Of a DNA stretch of 64,000 bases, positions 16,494 through 25,879 are shown one piece after another; the first letter of the stretch is position 1, and each line of letters starts with the position of its first letter. The notes below the pieces were generated by a model. It was not told the DNA's origin. It did not search any database and saw nothing but the letters and a program-made list of their open reading frames with translations. Source of the DNA: Bacteroidia bacterium. Lineage in GTDB: Bacteria; Bacteroidota; Bacteroidia; Flavobacteriales; Flavobacteriaceae. The stretch lies in NCBI GenBank assembly GCA_030427735.1, contig JAUIBP010000002.1, positions 186,001 through 250,000 of the forward strand. Reading direction: 5' to 3'. The translations under genes were made by a program, and so were the position numbers.

Positions 16494-17435
16494 ATGCGTA
16501 ATGTTTATACAGAAGCTAAAATTTTTACCTGTGAAGCCAGTAGGGATTTAGCCGAAAAAATTGCTGCAGCCTACGGGACCCACTTAGGAAACGTAATTAC
16601 CTCGACGTACAGCGACGGAGAATTCCAACCCTCGTACGAAGAATCTATTAGAGGCACGCGCATTTTTATTATTGGCTCTACACATCCTGGACCAGAAAAT
16701 TTAATGGAAATGTTGTTAATGATTGATGCTGCCAAACGCGCATCTGCAAGACACATTACTGCGGTTTTACCTTATTTTGGTTGGGCAAGACAAGACCGTA
16801 AAGACAAACCAAGAGTACCTATTGCTGCTAAATTAGTAGCGAAAATGTTAGAAACTGCAGGTGCTACTCGTATTATCACTATGGACCTTCATGCCGATCA
16901 AATTCAAGGTTTTTTCGAAAAACCTGTCGATCACCTTTTTGCTTCAACCATCTTTTTACCATACCTAAAGTCGCTTAACCTAGACAACCTAACCATTGCA
17001 TCGCCAGATATGGGAGGTTCTAAAAGAGCTTATGCCTATTCTAAAGCTTTAGAAAGCGATGTGGTAATTTGTTATAAACAACGTGCTAAAGCCAATGTTA
17101 TTTCTTACATGGAACTTATTGGCGATGTAACCGATAAAAATGTGGTGTTAGTAGACGATATGGTAGATACTGCAGGTACACTAACCAAAGCAGCAGACCT
17201 AATGATGGAACGTGGTGCTAAAAGCGTTAGAGCCATTTGTACACACGCCATTTTATCGGGTAATGCTTACGAAAAACTAGAAAATTCTAAACTAGAAGAA
17301 TTAATAGTAACAGACTCTATACCGCTAAGGCAACAAAGCAATAAAGTAAGAGTACTTACCTGTGCCGATTTGTTTGCTGGTGTTATGCAAAACGTACACT
17401 ACAACAAATCTATCAGTTCTAAATTTTTAATGTAA
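16494..17435 (+). CDS. prs: Ribose-phosphate pyrophosphokinase
   Basis: 313 residues, full family length. It makes PRPP from ribose 5-phosphate and ATP for nucleotide, His and Trp synthesis. Visible motifs: FSDGE-like region as YSDGEFQPSYEESIRG, the flexible loop YFGWARQDRKDKPRVPI, DLHADQIQGFF, and the PRPP-binding loop VVLVDDMVDTAGTL. It is cytoplasmic. The L25/Ctc gene follows after 23 bases, so the pair is probably co-transcribed, an arrangement common across bacteria. Confidence 0.97.
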   Translation: MRNVYTEAKIFTCEASRDLAEKIAAAYGTHLGNVITSTYSDGEFQPSYEESIRGTRIFIIGSTHPGPENLMEMLLMIDAAKRASARHITAVLPYFGWARQDRKDKPRVPIAAKLVAKMLETAGATRIITMDLHADQIQGFFEKPVDHLFASTIFLPYLKSLNLDNLTIASPDMGGSKRAYAYSKALESDVVICYKQRAKANVISYMELIGDVTDKNVVLVDDMVDTAGTLTKAADLMMERGAKSVRAICTHAILSGNAYEKLENSKLEELIVTDSIPLRQQSNKVRVLTCADLFAGVMQNVHYNKSISSKFLM

Positions 17436-17458
17436 TTTAATACTTAATATAAATAAAC

Positions 17459-18073
17459 ATGAAATCAATTACAATCAACGGATCTCAAAGAGAAAGCGTG
17501 GGCAAAAAAGTAACAAAAGCCTTACGTAATGCTGGTCAGGTTCCTTGCGTATTATACGGAGGAGATAAGCCAGTACATTTCTCTGCAGATGAATTAGCTT
17601 TCTCAAAATTAGTATACACGCCTAATGCGCATACTGTTGTGATTGCTTTAGAAGGTGGCGAAACTTACAATGCTGTTATGCAAGACATTCAGTTTCACCC
17701 AGTAACAGACAAAATCTTACACATCGATTTTTATCAGTTATTCGACGACAAAGAAATTTCTATGGATATTCCTGTAGCTTTTGTTGGTAACTCTCGTGGT
17801 GTAAGAAACGGTGGTGTATTACGTAAAAACAAACGTAGCTTAAGAGTAAAAGCATTACCAGCTAACTTACCAGATTTAATCGAAGCAGATATTACTCCGC
17901 TTAAAATTGGTGGTAAATTATACATCACATCGTTAGAAAACGATGCTTACAAGTTCATGCACCCAGACAACACTGTGGTATGTCAAGTAAGACGTTCTAG
18001 AGCATCTATGAACGTAGAAGACGAAGAAGATGAAGATGAAACTGCAGAAGCAGAAGCAACTGCACAAGAATAA
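17459..18073 (+). CDS. rplY: 50S ribosomal protein L25/general stress protein Ctc
   Basis: 204 residues: the long (Ctc/TL5) form with an N-terminal 5S rRNA-binding L25 domain (~1-90, [20 protein letters not shown]) and a C-terminal beta domain (~95-185). An acidic tail ([18 protein letters not shown]) ends it. It binds 5S rRNA in the large subunit. It lies directly after prs and is followed by a hairpin terminator. Confidence 0.96.
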   Translation: MKSITINGSQRESVGKKVTKALRNAGQVPCVLYGGDKPVHFSADELAFSKLVYTPNAHTVVIALEGGETYNAVMQDIQFHPVTDKILHIDFYQLFDDKEISMDIPVAFVGNSRGVRNGGVLRKNKRSLRVKALPANLPDLIEADITPLKIGGKLYITSLENDAYKFMHPDNTVVCQVRRSRASMNVEDEEDEDETAEAEATAQE

Positions 18074-18095
18074 TCTAAACGTATTCTAAAATAAT

Positions 18096-18129
18096 AAAAA
18101 GCATGCTGTTCATTCAGGATGCTTTTTTT
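18096..18129 (+). terminator. Terminator after rplY
   Basis: Stem AAAAAGCAT / ATGCTTTTT with a 14-base loop, followed by T residues, 23 bases after the rplY stop. Confidence 0.75.
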
Positions 18130-18153
18130 ATTTTAACCTAAAATACGCAGCTC

Positions 18154-18780
18154 ATGTTCAACTTTCTTTTTAAGCACAAAAAAAGCATTACGAACACTTC
18201 AGAAACACAACCCATGAAAAAATTTTTAATAGTTGGCTTAGGAAATATTGGCGAAAAGTACGAAAACACCAGACATAATATCGGTTTTAAAATTTTAGAC
18301 CAATTAGCCAAACAAGAAAATTTAACCTTCGAAACCGAAAAACTAGGCGATATAACTACTTACAAATTTAAAGGACGCACCTTTATTTTACTAAAGCCAA
18401 ATACGTACATGAATTTAAGCGGGAAAGCAGTACAATACTGGCTAACTAAAGAAAAAATACCTTTAGAACACTTACTTGTTATTACAGACGACCTTAATTT
18501 ACCTTTTGGCAGCATACGCTTAAAAACCAAAGGCAGCGACGGTGGGCATAATGGCCTTAAAGACATTCAAGATAAATTACAAACAACAGCATACAACAGG
18601 TTCAGGTTTGGCATTAGCAACAGCTTTAGCAAAGGCAAACAAATAGACTATGTTTTAGGGGAATGGTCTACCGAAGAAAACTTGATTATGGAAGAACGCT
18701 TAAACCAATCTGTAGCCCTTATTAAATCGTTTGGGACCGCAGGTGTAAGCCGCACCATGAATGCCTTTAATGGCAAATAA
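18154..18780 (+). CDS. pth: Peptidyl-tRNA hydrolase
   Basis: 208 residues from the first ATG; the conserved core begins at the internal ATG 18214 (MKKFLIVGLGNIG). From memory, flavobacterial Pth proteins often have such a short lysine-rich N-terminal extension, so both starts are possible. It recycles stalled peptidyl-tRNAs by hydrolysing the ester bond. Motifs: GLGNIGEKYENTRHNIGF with the catalytic His (residue 41), KPNTYMNLSGKAV, DDLNLPFGSIRLKTKGSDGGHNGLKDI (read in parts). It follows rplY after a terminator. Confidence 0.95.
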   Translation: MFNFLFKHKKSITNTSETQPMKKFLIVGLGNIGEKYENTRHNIGFKILDQLAKQENLTFETEKLGDITTYKFKGRTFILLKPNTYMNLSGKAVQYWLTKEKIPLEHLLVITDDLNLPFGSIRLKTKGSDGGHNGLKDIQDKLQTTAYNRFRFGISNSFSKGKQIDYVLGEWSTEENLIMEERLNQSVALIKSFGTAGVSRTMNAFNGK

Positions 18781-18948
18781 CACAATTCTTCTTGGAATAA
18801 AATAGTTCTACTTAACATCTGGAATATATTTATTTTAATTTTTATGCATCGAAATAAATAATTGATAAAAAACAAGTAAAAAAATTACATTAACATTTTA
18901 TTTGTCAAAAAAATAAGCTGCACCCGCCTTATTATCGCTTAAATCCAA

Positions 18949-18957
18949 TATATTTGC
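18949..18957 (+). promoter_or_regulatory. Bacteroidota -7 promoter element for the M43 protease
   Basis: TATATTTGC fits TAnnTTTGC, 30 bases before the ATG at 18987. No matching -33 TTTG is evident. Confidence 0.5.
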
Positions 18958-18986
18958 CGCCATTATCCCCTAATACACAATTATAA

Positions 18987-20972
18987 ATGAAATTTTTTAC
19001 TATTAAATTTTTCGCATTATACGCACTATTTTCTGTAGGCGTAAATGCGCAAAATCAGAATTTATCTCCTGCAGAAGGAGAACAATGTGGCTTCGTAGAT
19101 GCTGAAAACAGATTACGTTCCAACAATCCAAAACGTTTAAACGACGCGCAATTCGAAAACTGGCTAGCTCCTAAAATTAAAGAGTTTAGAGCAAAAAAAG
19201 CAATGGGCCGTGTTGAAGACAACATCATTCAAATTCCTGTAGTTGTACACGTTATTCACGATGGTGATGCCTACGGTGTAGACGAAAACATTACAGACAG
19301 CCAAGTACAGTCGCAACTAACTGTAATGACTGAAGATTTTAGACGTATGATGGGCACTCCAGGTTATAACGATAGCGCTGTTGGAGCAGATGTAGGTATA
19401 GAATTTGTATTAGCAAAGCAAACACCAGACGGCTGTCCTACTAATGGTATTAACCGTGTTAACATGGGTAAAGAAAGCTGGAGCGAAGCAGACATCGACG
19501 CTGTTGTAAAACCAAGCACTATTTGGGATCCAGAACAGTATATGAACATGTGGTCTATCATTTTTACAAGAACAGACTTATTAGGCTATGCACAATTCCC
19601 TTCTGACTCTGGTTTAGGTGGTTTAAATAACGATATGGGCCCTGCAAGTTCTGATGGTGTAGTTTGTAGATTCAACTCTTTTGGTAGCGTTGATTACGAC
19701 GACGGAACTTTTCACTTAACTGCACCTTACAACCACGGTAGAACTATGACTCACGAAGTAGGTCACTATTTAGGTTTACGCCACATTTGGGGCGACGGCG
19801 GTTGTTCTGTAGACGATTATGTTACAGATACACCTTTAGCATCGCAACCAAACAGAGGATGCCCTGTTATAGATACTTGTACAGAAGAAGGCGAAACAGA
19901 ACCGCTTTACGACATGGTACAGAACTATATGGACTACACTAACGACGAGTGTATGAACATTTTTACTGAAGGCCAAAAAGAACGTATTTTAACCGTTCTA
20001 GAGAACTCTCCTAGACGTTCTGGTCTTGCAACATCTAACAAAGATGAAGAGCCTACACCTGTAGATAACGACCCTAGCATTGCTTTATCTAGCATCGATA
20101 TTCCATCATGTGGTACAGAGGTTATTGCTACTGTAGACATCACAAACTTCGGAACTACGCCATTAAACTCTTTAGTGATTACTTCTGAAGTTGACAACGG
20201 GACTTCATCAGATTATAATTGGACTGGCACTATAGCTCCAGGGGCTTCGCAACTAATAGACTTACCAGGAGTTAATGTACTTGGTGGTGAATTCACCTAT
20301 ACGGTTTCTGTTTCTCAACCTAACGGAAAAGAAGATAACAGATCATGTAATAACGAAATATCTCAAGATTTTAAAATGACGAGTGCTTACGCTTCTACAT
20401 CGGTAATTAATTTAGAATTAAAAACCGACAAAGAAGGTAGTGAAACTTCTTGGGAATTCTTAGATGGTAACGGAGACGTTATAGAACGTGGTGGTGGAAA
20501 CTACTGGGGTAACTTTACTGTTAAAAAATCTTTCGAAGTAGATCTTGACCAATGTTACACTTTTGTAATTTACGATTCTGGTGCTAATGGTCTTTGTTGT
20601 ACAAACGGAGAAGGTTATTACACCCTAACTGCAGACGATGGTACTGTTATTTTCTCTGGAGCTGAATTTGCTTTAGAAGAACGTGTAAACATCTCTACCA
20701 GAACATTAAGTGTAGACAATAAAGAATTTGCTAACGGTATAAGCCTATACCCTAACCCTACAAGAAGCAACTTAAACCTTAAGGTAAGCAATTCTAGCGA
20801 GTTGCCAACACAGTTTGCGATTTACAACATGTTGGGTCAATTAGTAAAACAAAAGCAAATCCACTCGACTGCCGATTTAAACATTGGTACATCGGAATTA
20901 AAAAATGGTATGTATTTTATAAAAGTTTCTAAAGGAGCTAACACAGTATCTTTACCATTCATTAAGGAATAA
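18987..20972 (+). CDS. Secreted M43 (pappalysin-like) zinc metalloprotease with T9SS sorting domain
   Basis: 661 residues. A Sec signal (to ~residue 21, GVNAQ) is followed by a propeptide. The catalytic domain has H256-EVGH-YLGLRH-IW, the extended metzincin motif with three zinc histidines and E257, and a downstream MDYTND Met-turn. A CARDB-like beta domain (~360-450) and a further beta domain precede the C-terminal T9SS type A domain (~585-661, SLYPNPTRSNLNLKV ... NGMYFIKV). The product should be exported through the outer membrane and anchored or released. A terminator follows. A second T9SS metalloprotease lies convergently downstream. Confidence 0.95.
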   Translation: MKFFTIKFFALYALFSVGVNAQNQNLSPAEGEQCGFVDAENRLRSNNPKRLNDAQFENWLAPKIKEFRAKKAMGRVEDNIIQIPVVVHVIHDGDAYGVDENITDSQVQSQLTVMTEDFRRMMGTPGYNDSAVGADVGIEFVLAKQTPDGCPTNGINRVNMGKESWSEADIDAVVKPSTIWDPEQYMNMWSIIFTRTDLLGYAQFPSDSGLGGLNNDMGPASSDGVVCRFNSFGSVDYDDGTFHLTAPYNHGRTMTHEVGHYLGLRHIWGDGGCSVDDYVTDTPLASQPNRGCPVIDTCTEEGETEPLYDMVQNYMDYTNDECMNIFTEGQKERILTVLENSPRRSGLATSNKDEEPTPVDNDPSIALSSIDIPSCGTEVIATVDITNFGTTPLNSLVITSEVDNGTSSDYNWTGTIAPGASQLIDLPGVNVLGGEFTYTVSVSQPNGKEDNRSCNNEISQDFKMTSAYASTSVINLELKTDKEGSETSWEFLDGNGDVIERGGGNYWGNFTVKKSFEVDLDQCYTFVIYDSGANGLCCTNGEGYYTLTADDGTVIFSGAEFALEERVNISTRTLSVDNKEFANGISLYPNPTRSNLNLKVSNSSELPTQFAIYNMLGQLVKQKQIHSTADLNIGTSELKNGMYFIKVSKGANTVSLPFIKE

Positions 20973-20992
20973 CAAGTCCTTTTAGATATAAT

Positions 20993-21029
20993 AAAAGCCA
21001 GATTGAGTCTTCCTCAATCTGGCTTTTTT
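20993..21029 (+). terminator. Terminator after the M43 protease
   Basis: Stem AAAAGCCAGATTGAG / CTCAATCTGGCTTTT with a 5-base loop and T-tract: a strong intrinsic terminator. Confidence 0.9.
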
Positions 21030-21284
21030 GTTTAAGATAGCTTCACTGGTTTATAGTTTCGAAAACAATTATACATCGTTTAAAAACTACTTTCTAACCT
21101 GTCTCTTTGTAAAAGATCCATGTTAGAGTCGAACATTTTAATTCATAAGATATGTTATTCTACCTGTTTTGAAACTTTCAGTCTATTTTATAGCAATTAA
21201 TCGGCCAAGAAGGATCCCTAAACTTAAGTTTACGACTAATTAACCTGTATATCCATCATATAAATCGAGCGTACATTTAAGCAT

Positions 21285-21423
21285 AAAAAGAGGCTGCCTA
21301 AAAAGTTAATTTTTCGTCAATCTGAATTTATTTCAGATTCTCATAATTGTTGATTTTCAATACAATGAGATTCTGTGTCGAGCACAGAATGACGAACTTT
21401 TAAACTTTTTAGACAGCCTCTTT
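21285..21423. repeat. Palindromic dispersed element, copy 2
   Basis: Same element as 2874-3014, in the same orientation and nearly identical, including the flanking AAGCATAAAAA. The right arm has a few mismatches (ACTTTTAAACTTTTTAGACA). It lies 22 bases after the stop of the leftward metalloprotease gene, so it may end that transcript. Confidence 0.9.
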
Positions 21424-21445
21424 AATCTATTTAAAGATATAATAT

Positions 21446-24400
21446 CTACTCTACGATTATCTTTTTAATAGCACTGCGTTTACCATCTTTAACTTCTAAC
21501 AAATACATACCAGAAACTACATTTTTAAGTGCAATAGTTTCAGAAAAAGTATGCACATTGTTATACGATTGACTAAACACACGTCTTCCGCTTAAATCGT
21601 AAACATTTAAATGAAGTGCATTACCAGAATCTGCCGTTAAAGCAACATTAAACGTTCCTGCATTTGGGTTTGGCCATACTTTAAAATCATTAAAGCTAAC
21701 CTCGCTTACACCTAAAGTTGGCAACACATGAATCGTGTAATCTTCTACCTCACCATCGTAACCTTTTTCGCATGAACCAGCTTTTGCTTTGTATTTGGTA
21801 CTCACACGCATAATAATCTTATCGGTTAAAGCAGCATCCTCAGGAACTGTAATAGAAAGTCCTGAATTTAAGGTTGGACCATCAGATACGTTTACAGCCG
21901 TACCTAAATCGTAGGCTTCATTTTCATCAAACATACAGTTATAATTCCAATCAATCCAAACGGTAGTATAAGTGGTATAATTTCCTGCCGTATTTACCTG
22001 TACCGTCAGTTCATAACTTTGTCCACGATTTACATTAGTAGAAATATTAGTAAAATCGCTAAATGCCGTTTTACCAGATACTTGGTCTATAGAACCAAAC
22101 ACCACTCGAGTCGTAGACGTCTTGTAATCGAAAGCAGTAGAACCTGTCGACTCGCAGTTAGAACAAAATTTACTGGTAAAGCTATAGGCTGATGAGAATT
22201 CTGATTCTGTACAAGGATTAATAGCCTTAACGCGCCAATAATACAAAGTTACTGGTGACAAATTGTATACATTAATATTTGTTGATTGGGTTCTAAAAGA
22301 TCTAAGATCTGTACTAAAATCTGAAACAGTTGATACCTCTATATGATATAACTCAGCGAAATCTGATGCTTCCCATGTTAAACTAGCATTTAAAGCTACT
22401 TCTGTTGCTGCGTTTGCAGGAGTTAACAAAGCTGGCGCACTTAAATTAGAAGATTTTATAGTGAAATCTACATCTATAGTTTTAGTTAACGAGGCCGATG
22501 TTCCTGTAACTGTAATTGTATGCGTTCCTACAGGTGCTTTGGTAAACTGCGCTAATGTAAGAGCGATAGCACCATCAGTAGCTAAGGTTTCTGGAGCAAA
22601 TGCAGCAGTAACGCCTTCTGGAAGGTTTGAAACCGAAAACGTCGTATTTTCATTAAATTCGTTTACAATAGTGTAATCCAAATCGATAGTCAAAGACTCC
22701 GATTCCTGACAAGTTACATAATCATTATCCGCATTAGTTTCCTCTAATAAGAACATAGGCTCCGATTTTTCAATAACGAAATCGGCATTAGAAATATCGT
22801 AAAAAATATTATCGGCTGCTTCCACCATAATACGACATTGTGTACCTGTTACATCTGGAATTAAAACAGAGGCTTCTCCATTATTTTCAACATTTGACGC
22901 TAAGGTAATCGGGTAAGTATAACCACCATCTGTAGACAATTTAATATTAACTGTTTTACAATCTATTGGCGCTTTGTTAGTTTCACCTACATTCCATTTT
23001 ACTTTATAGTTGGTGTTAACATACCATGTTGTTGCTGCGTTAGGATTAGCCACGGTAAACGGTGTGCCATCTACAACGGTTACAGTCATTACATCGGCAT
23101 GTGTTTGCCCGATACCTACAGGAAATCCACTACCGTTATCGCGAACTGTAAATGCAAAATTTAAAGTTCTGGCCACTGCTGGTGTCACTTCCCAAGTAGG
23201 TGTTAAGTTACCCGCTACTACATCGCTTAAACTAGGCATGTAACGGCTTGGAGAATCGGTTGGCAAATGCGATCTGTACAACGGACCAACCGCCCAGTTA
23301 GATTGCGGAGCTCCAGCTGCAGGTGCAGTTTCCGGATCGTTTTGAGACCAGTTATATGTTAATGTCTCAGTACCATCAGCATCGGTAGCAGTTCCTGTTA
23401 ACACATACGGAGTAGATACTGGAATGCTATAATCTTTACCAGCATTGGCTACAGGAGGTACATTATCTAATGGCGTTTGCGCCCCACAAGAACTATTTCC
23501 TTGCGGCTGAATATTATTATTAATATCTCTAATATTTACATAATTAAAATGAGCATCGGTATTGGCCTGCACATTATTATCGCCACAAATACCTGCATAC
23601 CCCATAATAGAGCTTCCAGAAGCAGGCTCTACTTCGGTTGCACCATTACCAGATCTAGAACACGTGTTCATGGTATGGTATCCTCCAAACTGATGCCCCA
23701 TTTCGTGGGCTACATAATCGATATCGAAAGCATCGCCCACAGGGTTTGGCGTTCCTGTAAATCCACGTCCTTTAGAAAAACTTCCTGTAAAAGGTTCTAC
23801 AGCATCAACACACACACAACTTAAACATCCTGCGCTTCCTCCTCCGCTGGTATTAAAATTGTGTCCGATGTCGTAAAGCGATTCATCTCCTAAAGTTGTA
23901 GAAATAACCTGTTGGGTTTTTGTGTTAAATTCGTTTTCCCAAGGATCTGTATTTACATTGTAATAAATAAGCTCATCGTTACGATCTATAAAGATTAACG
24001 TAATCGCTAAATCACGCTCATAAATTTCGTTTACACGATTCATAGTAATCGCCATTTGCGCCTGAATATTGGCTTTTTTCTCTTCGCCTGTTCCAACGCC
24101 GGCAAACAATGCACCATATTTTGCATTACAAGACAATGCCAAACGGTAGGTTCTTAAAATTTTATCGGTATTATACGCCGCATCTACGCGGGACACATCG
24201 TTTTTTAAACTATATAAATCTACCGACTCGTCTGTTAAACATTCAAAATCCTGCAAATCTCCCTGAATAGAAGCACGCTCGTAAACCATATATTGTTTAC
24301 CATCGGTTGTAAACGGGTCTATGAACAAAGAGCTACGCTTACCCGATAACGAAAAAACATGCAAGCCAAACGGCGTAACGCTAAATCGCATGGTCGCTGT

Positions 24401-24775
24401 TTTATCGTCTATACCTACAGCTTTATACGTTTTAATCATAGGAAATTTGGCTGCCAATTTCGATTGCATAATCGGGGCTTCGGTTACCGAAAACTTTTGA
24501 AACGTTGCATCTGGCATAGGGAACTCTACTACAGTTCCTGTTTTTACACCTTTAGCCGAAGCTAATGGCGTATTGCGAAGTGTAGCTTTAAAGGCTGGCA
24601 AATCTAATTTAAAAATTTGGTAGATTTCGGGATGTGTTTTTCTATTGGTACGTTCCGATTGCAATCCCGTTTCGGAACTTTTTGTCCAATAGTTGTTTTG
24701 TGCGTGAATGTTTTGAACAAACAATGTTACCATTGCCACCAAAAACACACGCACGAGCATGTTGTTGTTTTTCAT
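21446..24775 (-). CDS. Secreted reprolysin-like metalloprotease with GEVED and T9SS sorting domains
   Basis: 1109 residues from the ATG at 24775 (MKNNNMLVRVFL); an ATG 11 codons upstream (24808) is also in frame, but the signal peptide fits the downstream start. After the signal (…NIHAQ) and a propeptide comes a reprolysin-type catalytic domain with VAHEMGHQFGGYHTMN (HExxHxxGxxH) and a Met-turn region SSIMGYAGIC. Immunoglobulin-like and fibronectin III-like domains follow (PVANAGKDY..., PALLTPANAATEVALNASLTWEAS), then a GEVED domain (YDGEVEDYTI) and a C-terminal T9SS domain (KVWPNPNAGTFNV ... SGMYLLEV). Likely an exported degradative enzyme. Confidence 0.94.
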   Translation of the reverse strand: MKNNNMLVRVFLVAMVTLFVQNIHAQNNYWTKSSETGLQSERTNRKTHPEIYQIFKLDLPAFKATLRNTPLASAKGVKTGTVVEFPMPDATFQKFSVTEAPIMQSKLAAKFPMIKTYKAVGIDDKTATMRFSVTPFGLHVFSLSGKRSSLFIDPFTTDGKQYMVYERASIQGDLQDFECLTDESVDLYSLKNDVSRVDAAYNTDKILRTYRLALSCNAKYGALFAGVGTGEEKKANIQAQMAITMNRVNEIYERDLAITLIFIDRNDELIYYNVNTDPWENEFNTKTQQVISTTLGDESLYDIGHNFNTSGGGSAGCLSCVCVDAVEPFTGSFSKGRGFTGTPNPVGDAFDIDYVAHEMGHQFGGYHTMNTCSRSGNGATEVEPASGSSIMGYAGICGDNNVQANTDAHFNYVNIRDINNNIQPQGNSSCGAQTPLDNVPPVANAGKDYSIPVSTPYVLTGTATDADGTETLTYNWSQNDPETAPAAGAPQSNWAVGPLYRSHLPTDSPSRYMPSLSDVVAGNLTPTWEVTPAVARTLNFAFTVRDNGSGFPVGIGQTHADVMTVTVVDGTPFTVANPNAATTWYVNTNYKVKWNVGETNKAPIDCKTVNIKLSTDGGYTYPITLASNVENNGEASVLIPDVTGTQCRIMVEAADNIFYDISNADFVIEKSEPMFLLEETNADNDYVTCQESESLTIDLDYTIVNEFNENTTFSVSNLPEGVTAAFAPETLATDGAIALTLAQFTKAPVGTHTITVTGTSASLTKTIDVDFTIKSSNLSAPALLTPANAATEVALNASLTWEASDFAELYHIEVSTVSDFSTDLRSFRTQSTNINVYNLSPVTLYYWRVKAINPCTESEFSSAYSFTSKFCSNCESTGSTAFDYKTSTTRVVFGSIDQVSGKTAFSDFTNISTNVNRGQSYELTVQVNTAGNYTTYTTVWIDWNYNCMFDENEAYDLGTAVNVSDGPTLNSGLSITVPEDAALTDKIIMRVSTKYKAKAGSCEKGYDGEVEDYTIHVLPTLGVSEVSFNDFKVWPNPNAGTFNVALTADSGNALHLNVYDLSGRRVFSQSYNNVHTFSETIALKNVVSGMYLLEVKDGKRSAIKKIIVE

Positions 24776-24940
24776 AATTCTATTTAATTTTTCTCTATTT
24801 AATATCACTTTTAAGAAATAAAATAGGGTTGTTGCAAAAACTAATGTAATTTTGTAGACAAGCCTTTAATCTCCTAAAAACTAACATTAACGGCAAATTT
24901 AGTGTTTTTAAACAAACACTTAACACTTAGTTATAATTAA

Positions 24941-25879
24941 ATGGAAAAAGTCAGAAATTTTAAAAATTTAGACTCAAATATATCAACAGTAGTTACCATT
25001 GGCACTTTCGATGGCGTGCACTTAGGGCATCAAAAAATACTTAATCGTTTAGTAAATACAGCAAAAAACACCCAGCTAGAATCTGTTGTTTTAACCTTTT
25101 TTCCACACCCCAGAATGGTGTTACAAAACGATGCCAATATCAAGCTTATAAACACCATAGAAGAGCGCCGTATTATTTTAGAGCAGTCTGGAGTAGATTA
25201 TTTGTATGTTCAGGAATTTACTAAAGATTTTTCAAGATTATCGGCCGAGGATTTTGTAAAAACGCTTTTAGTAGATCAATTACATGCTAAAAAAGTAATT
25301 ATAGGTTACGACCATCATTTTGGACGAAACCGATCGGCAAACATAAACGACTTAAAAGCTTTTGGTAACACTTATGGTTTTGATGTTGAAGAAATTTCTG
25401 CCGAAGATGTTAATGAAGTTGCGGTAAGCTCTACTAAAATCAGAAAAGCTTTAGATCAAGGCGATATCGAAAAAGCAAATACTTATTTAGGATATCCGTT
25501 TTGTTTAAACGGAATAGTGGTTAGCGGCAAAAAACTAGGAAAGCAGCTGCAATATCCAACCGCCAATTTACATATTGAAGAAGCCTACAAGCTGATACCT
25601 AAACAAGGCGTTTACATTGTAAAATCGGTTATTGAAAACAAAACCGTTTACGGCATGATGAATATTGGCACAAACCCAACCATTACCGATAGCTCGCAAC
25701 AACATATAGAAATTCATTTTTTCGACTTTAACGATAACCTGTACAACAAGCATTTAAAAATAGACATGCTGCACCGCTTAAGAGACGAAAAAAAATTTGA
25801 TAGCGTAGACGATTTAAAATATCAATTACAACTAGACGAAAAACAATCGTTAAACTTCATTAAACATTTACATGATTAA
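24941..25879 (+). CDS. ribF: Bifunctional riboflavin kinase/FAD synthetase
   Basis: 312 residues. The N-terminal nucleotidyltransferase (FAD synthetase) domain has GTFDGVHLGHQKIL (about 21-34) and a YDHHFGRNR-type motif. The C-terminal flavokinase domain (~185-310) has GKKLGKQLQYPTANL and the GMMNIGTNPT motif. It makes FMN from riboflavin, then FAD. Its stop overlaps the start of the HTTM gene by 8 bases, so the two are coupled. Confidence 0.97.
   Translation: MEKVRNFKNLDSNISTVVTIGTFDGVHLGHQKILNRLVNTAKNTQLESVVLTFFPHPRMVLQNDANIKLINTIEERRIILEQSGVDYLYVQEFTKDFSRLSAEDFVKTLLVDQLHAKKVIIGYDHHFGRNRSANINDLKAFGNTYGFDVEEISAEDVNEVAVSSTKIRKALDQGDIEKANTYLGYPFCLNGIVVSGKKLGKQLQYPTANLHIEEAYKLIPKQGVYIVKSVIENKTVYGMMNIGTNPTITDSSQQHIEIHFFDFNDNLYNKHLKIDMLHRLRDEKKFDSVDDLKYQLQLDEKQSLNFIKHLHD

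Larger units (their letters stand above)
20973..21445. other. Intergenic region between convergent metalloproteases
   Basis: 473 bases holding the terminator at 20993-21029 and palindromic repeat copy 2 at 21285-21423. The 250 bases between them show no coding frame or other signal I can support. Confidence 0.6.

Noticed and set aside
21500-24800. Several plus-strand frames of 60-115 codons inside the reprolysin-like gene
   Set aside because: They are shadows of the long minus-strand gene, with no start context or family pattern.
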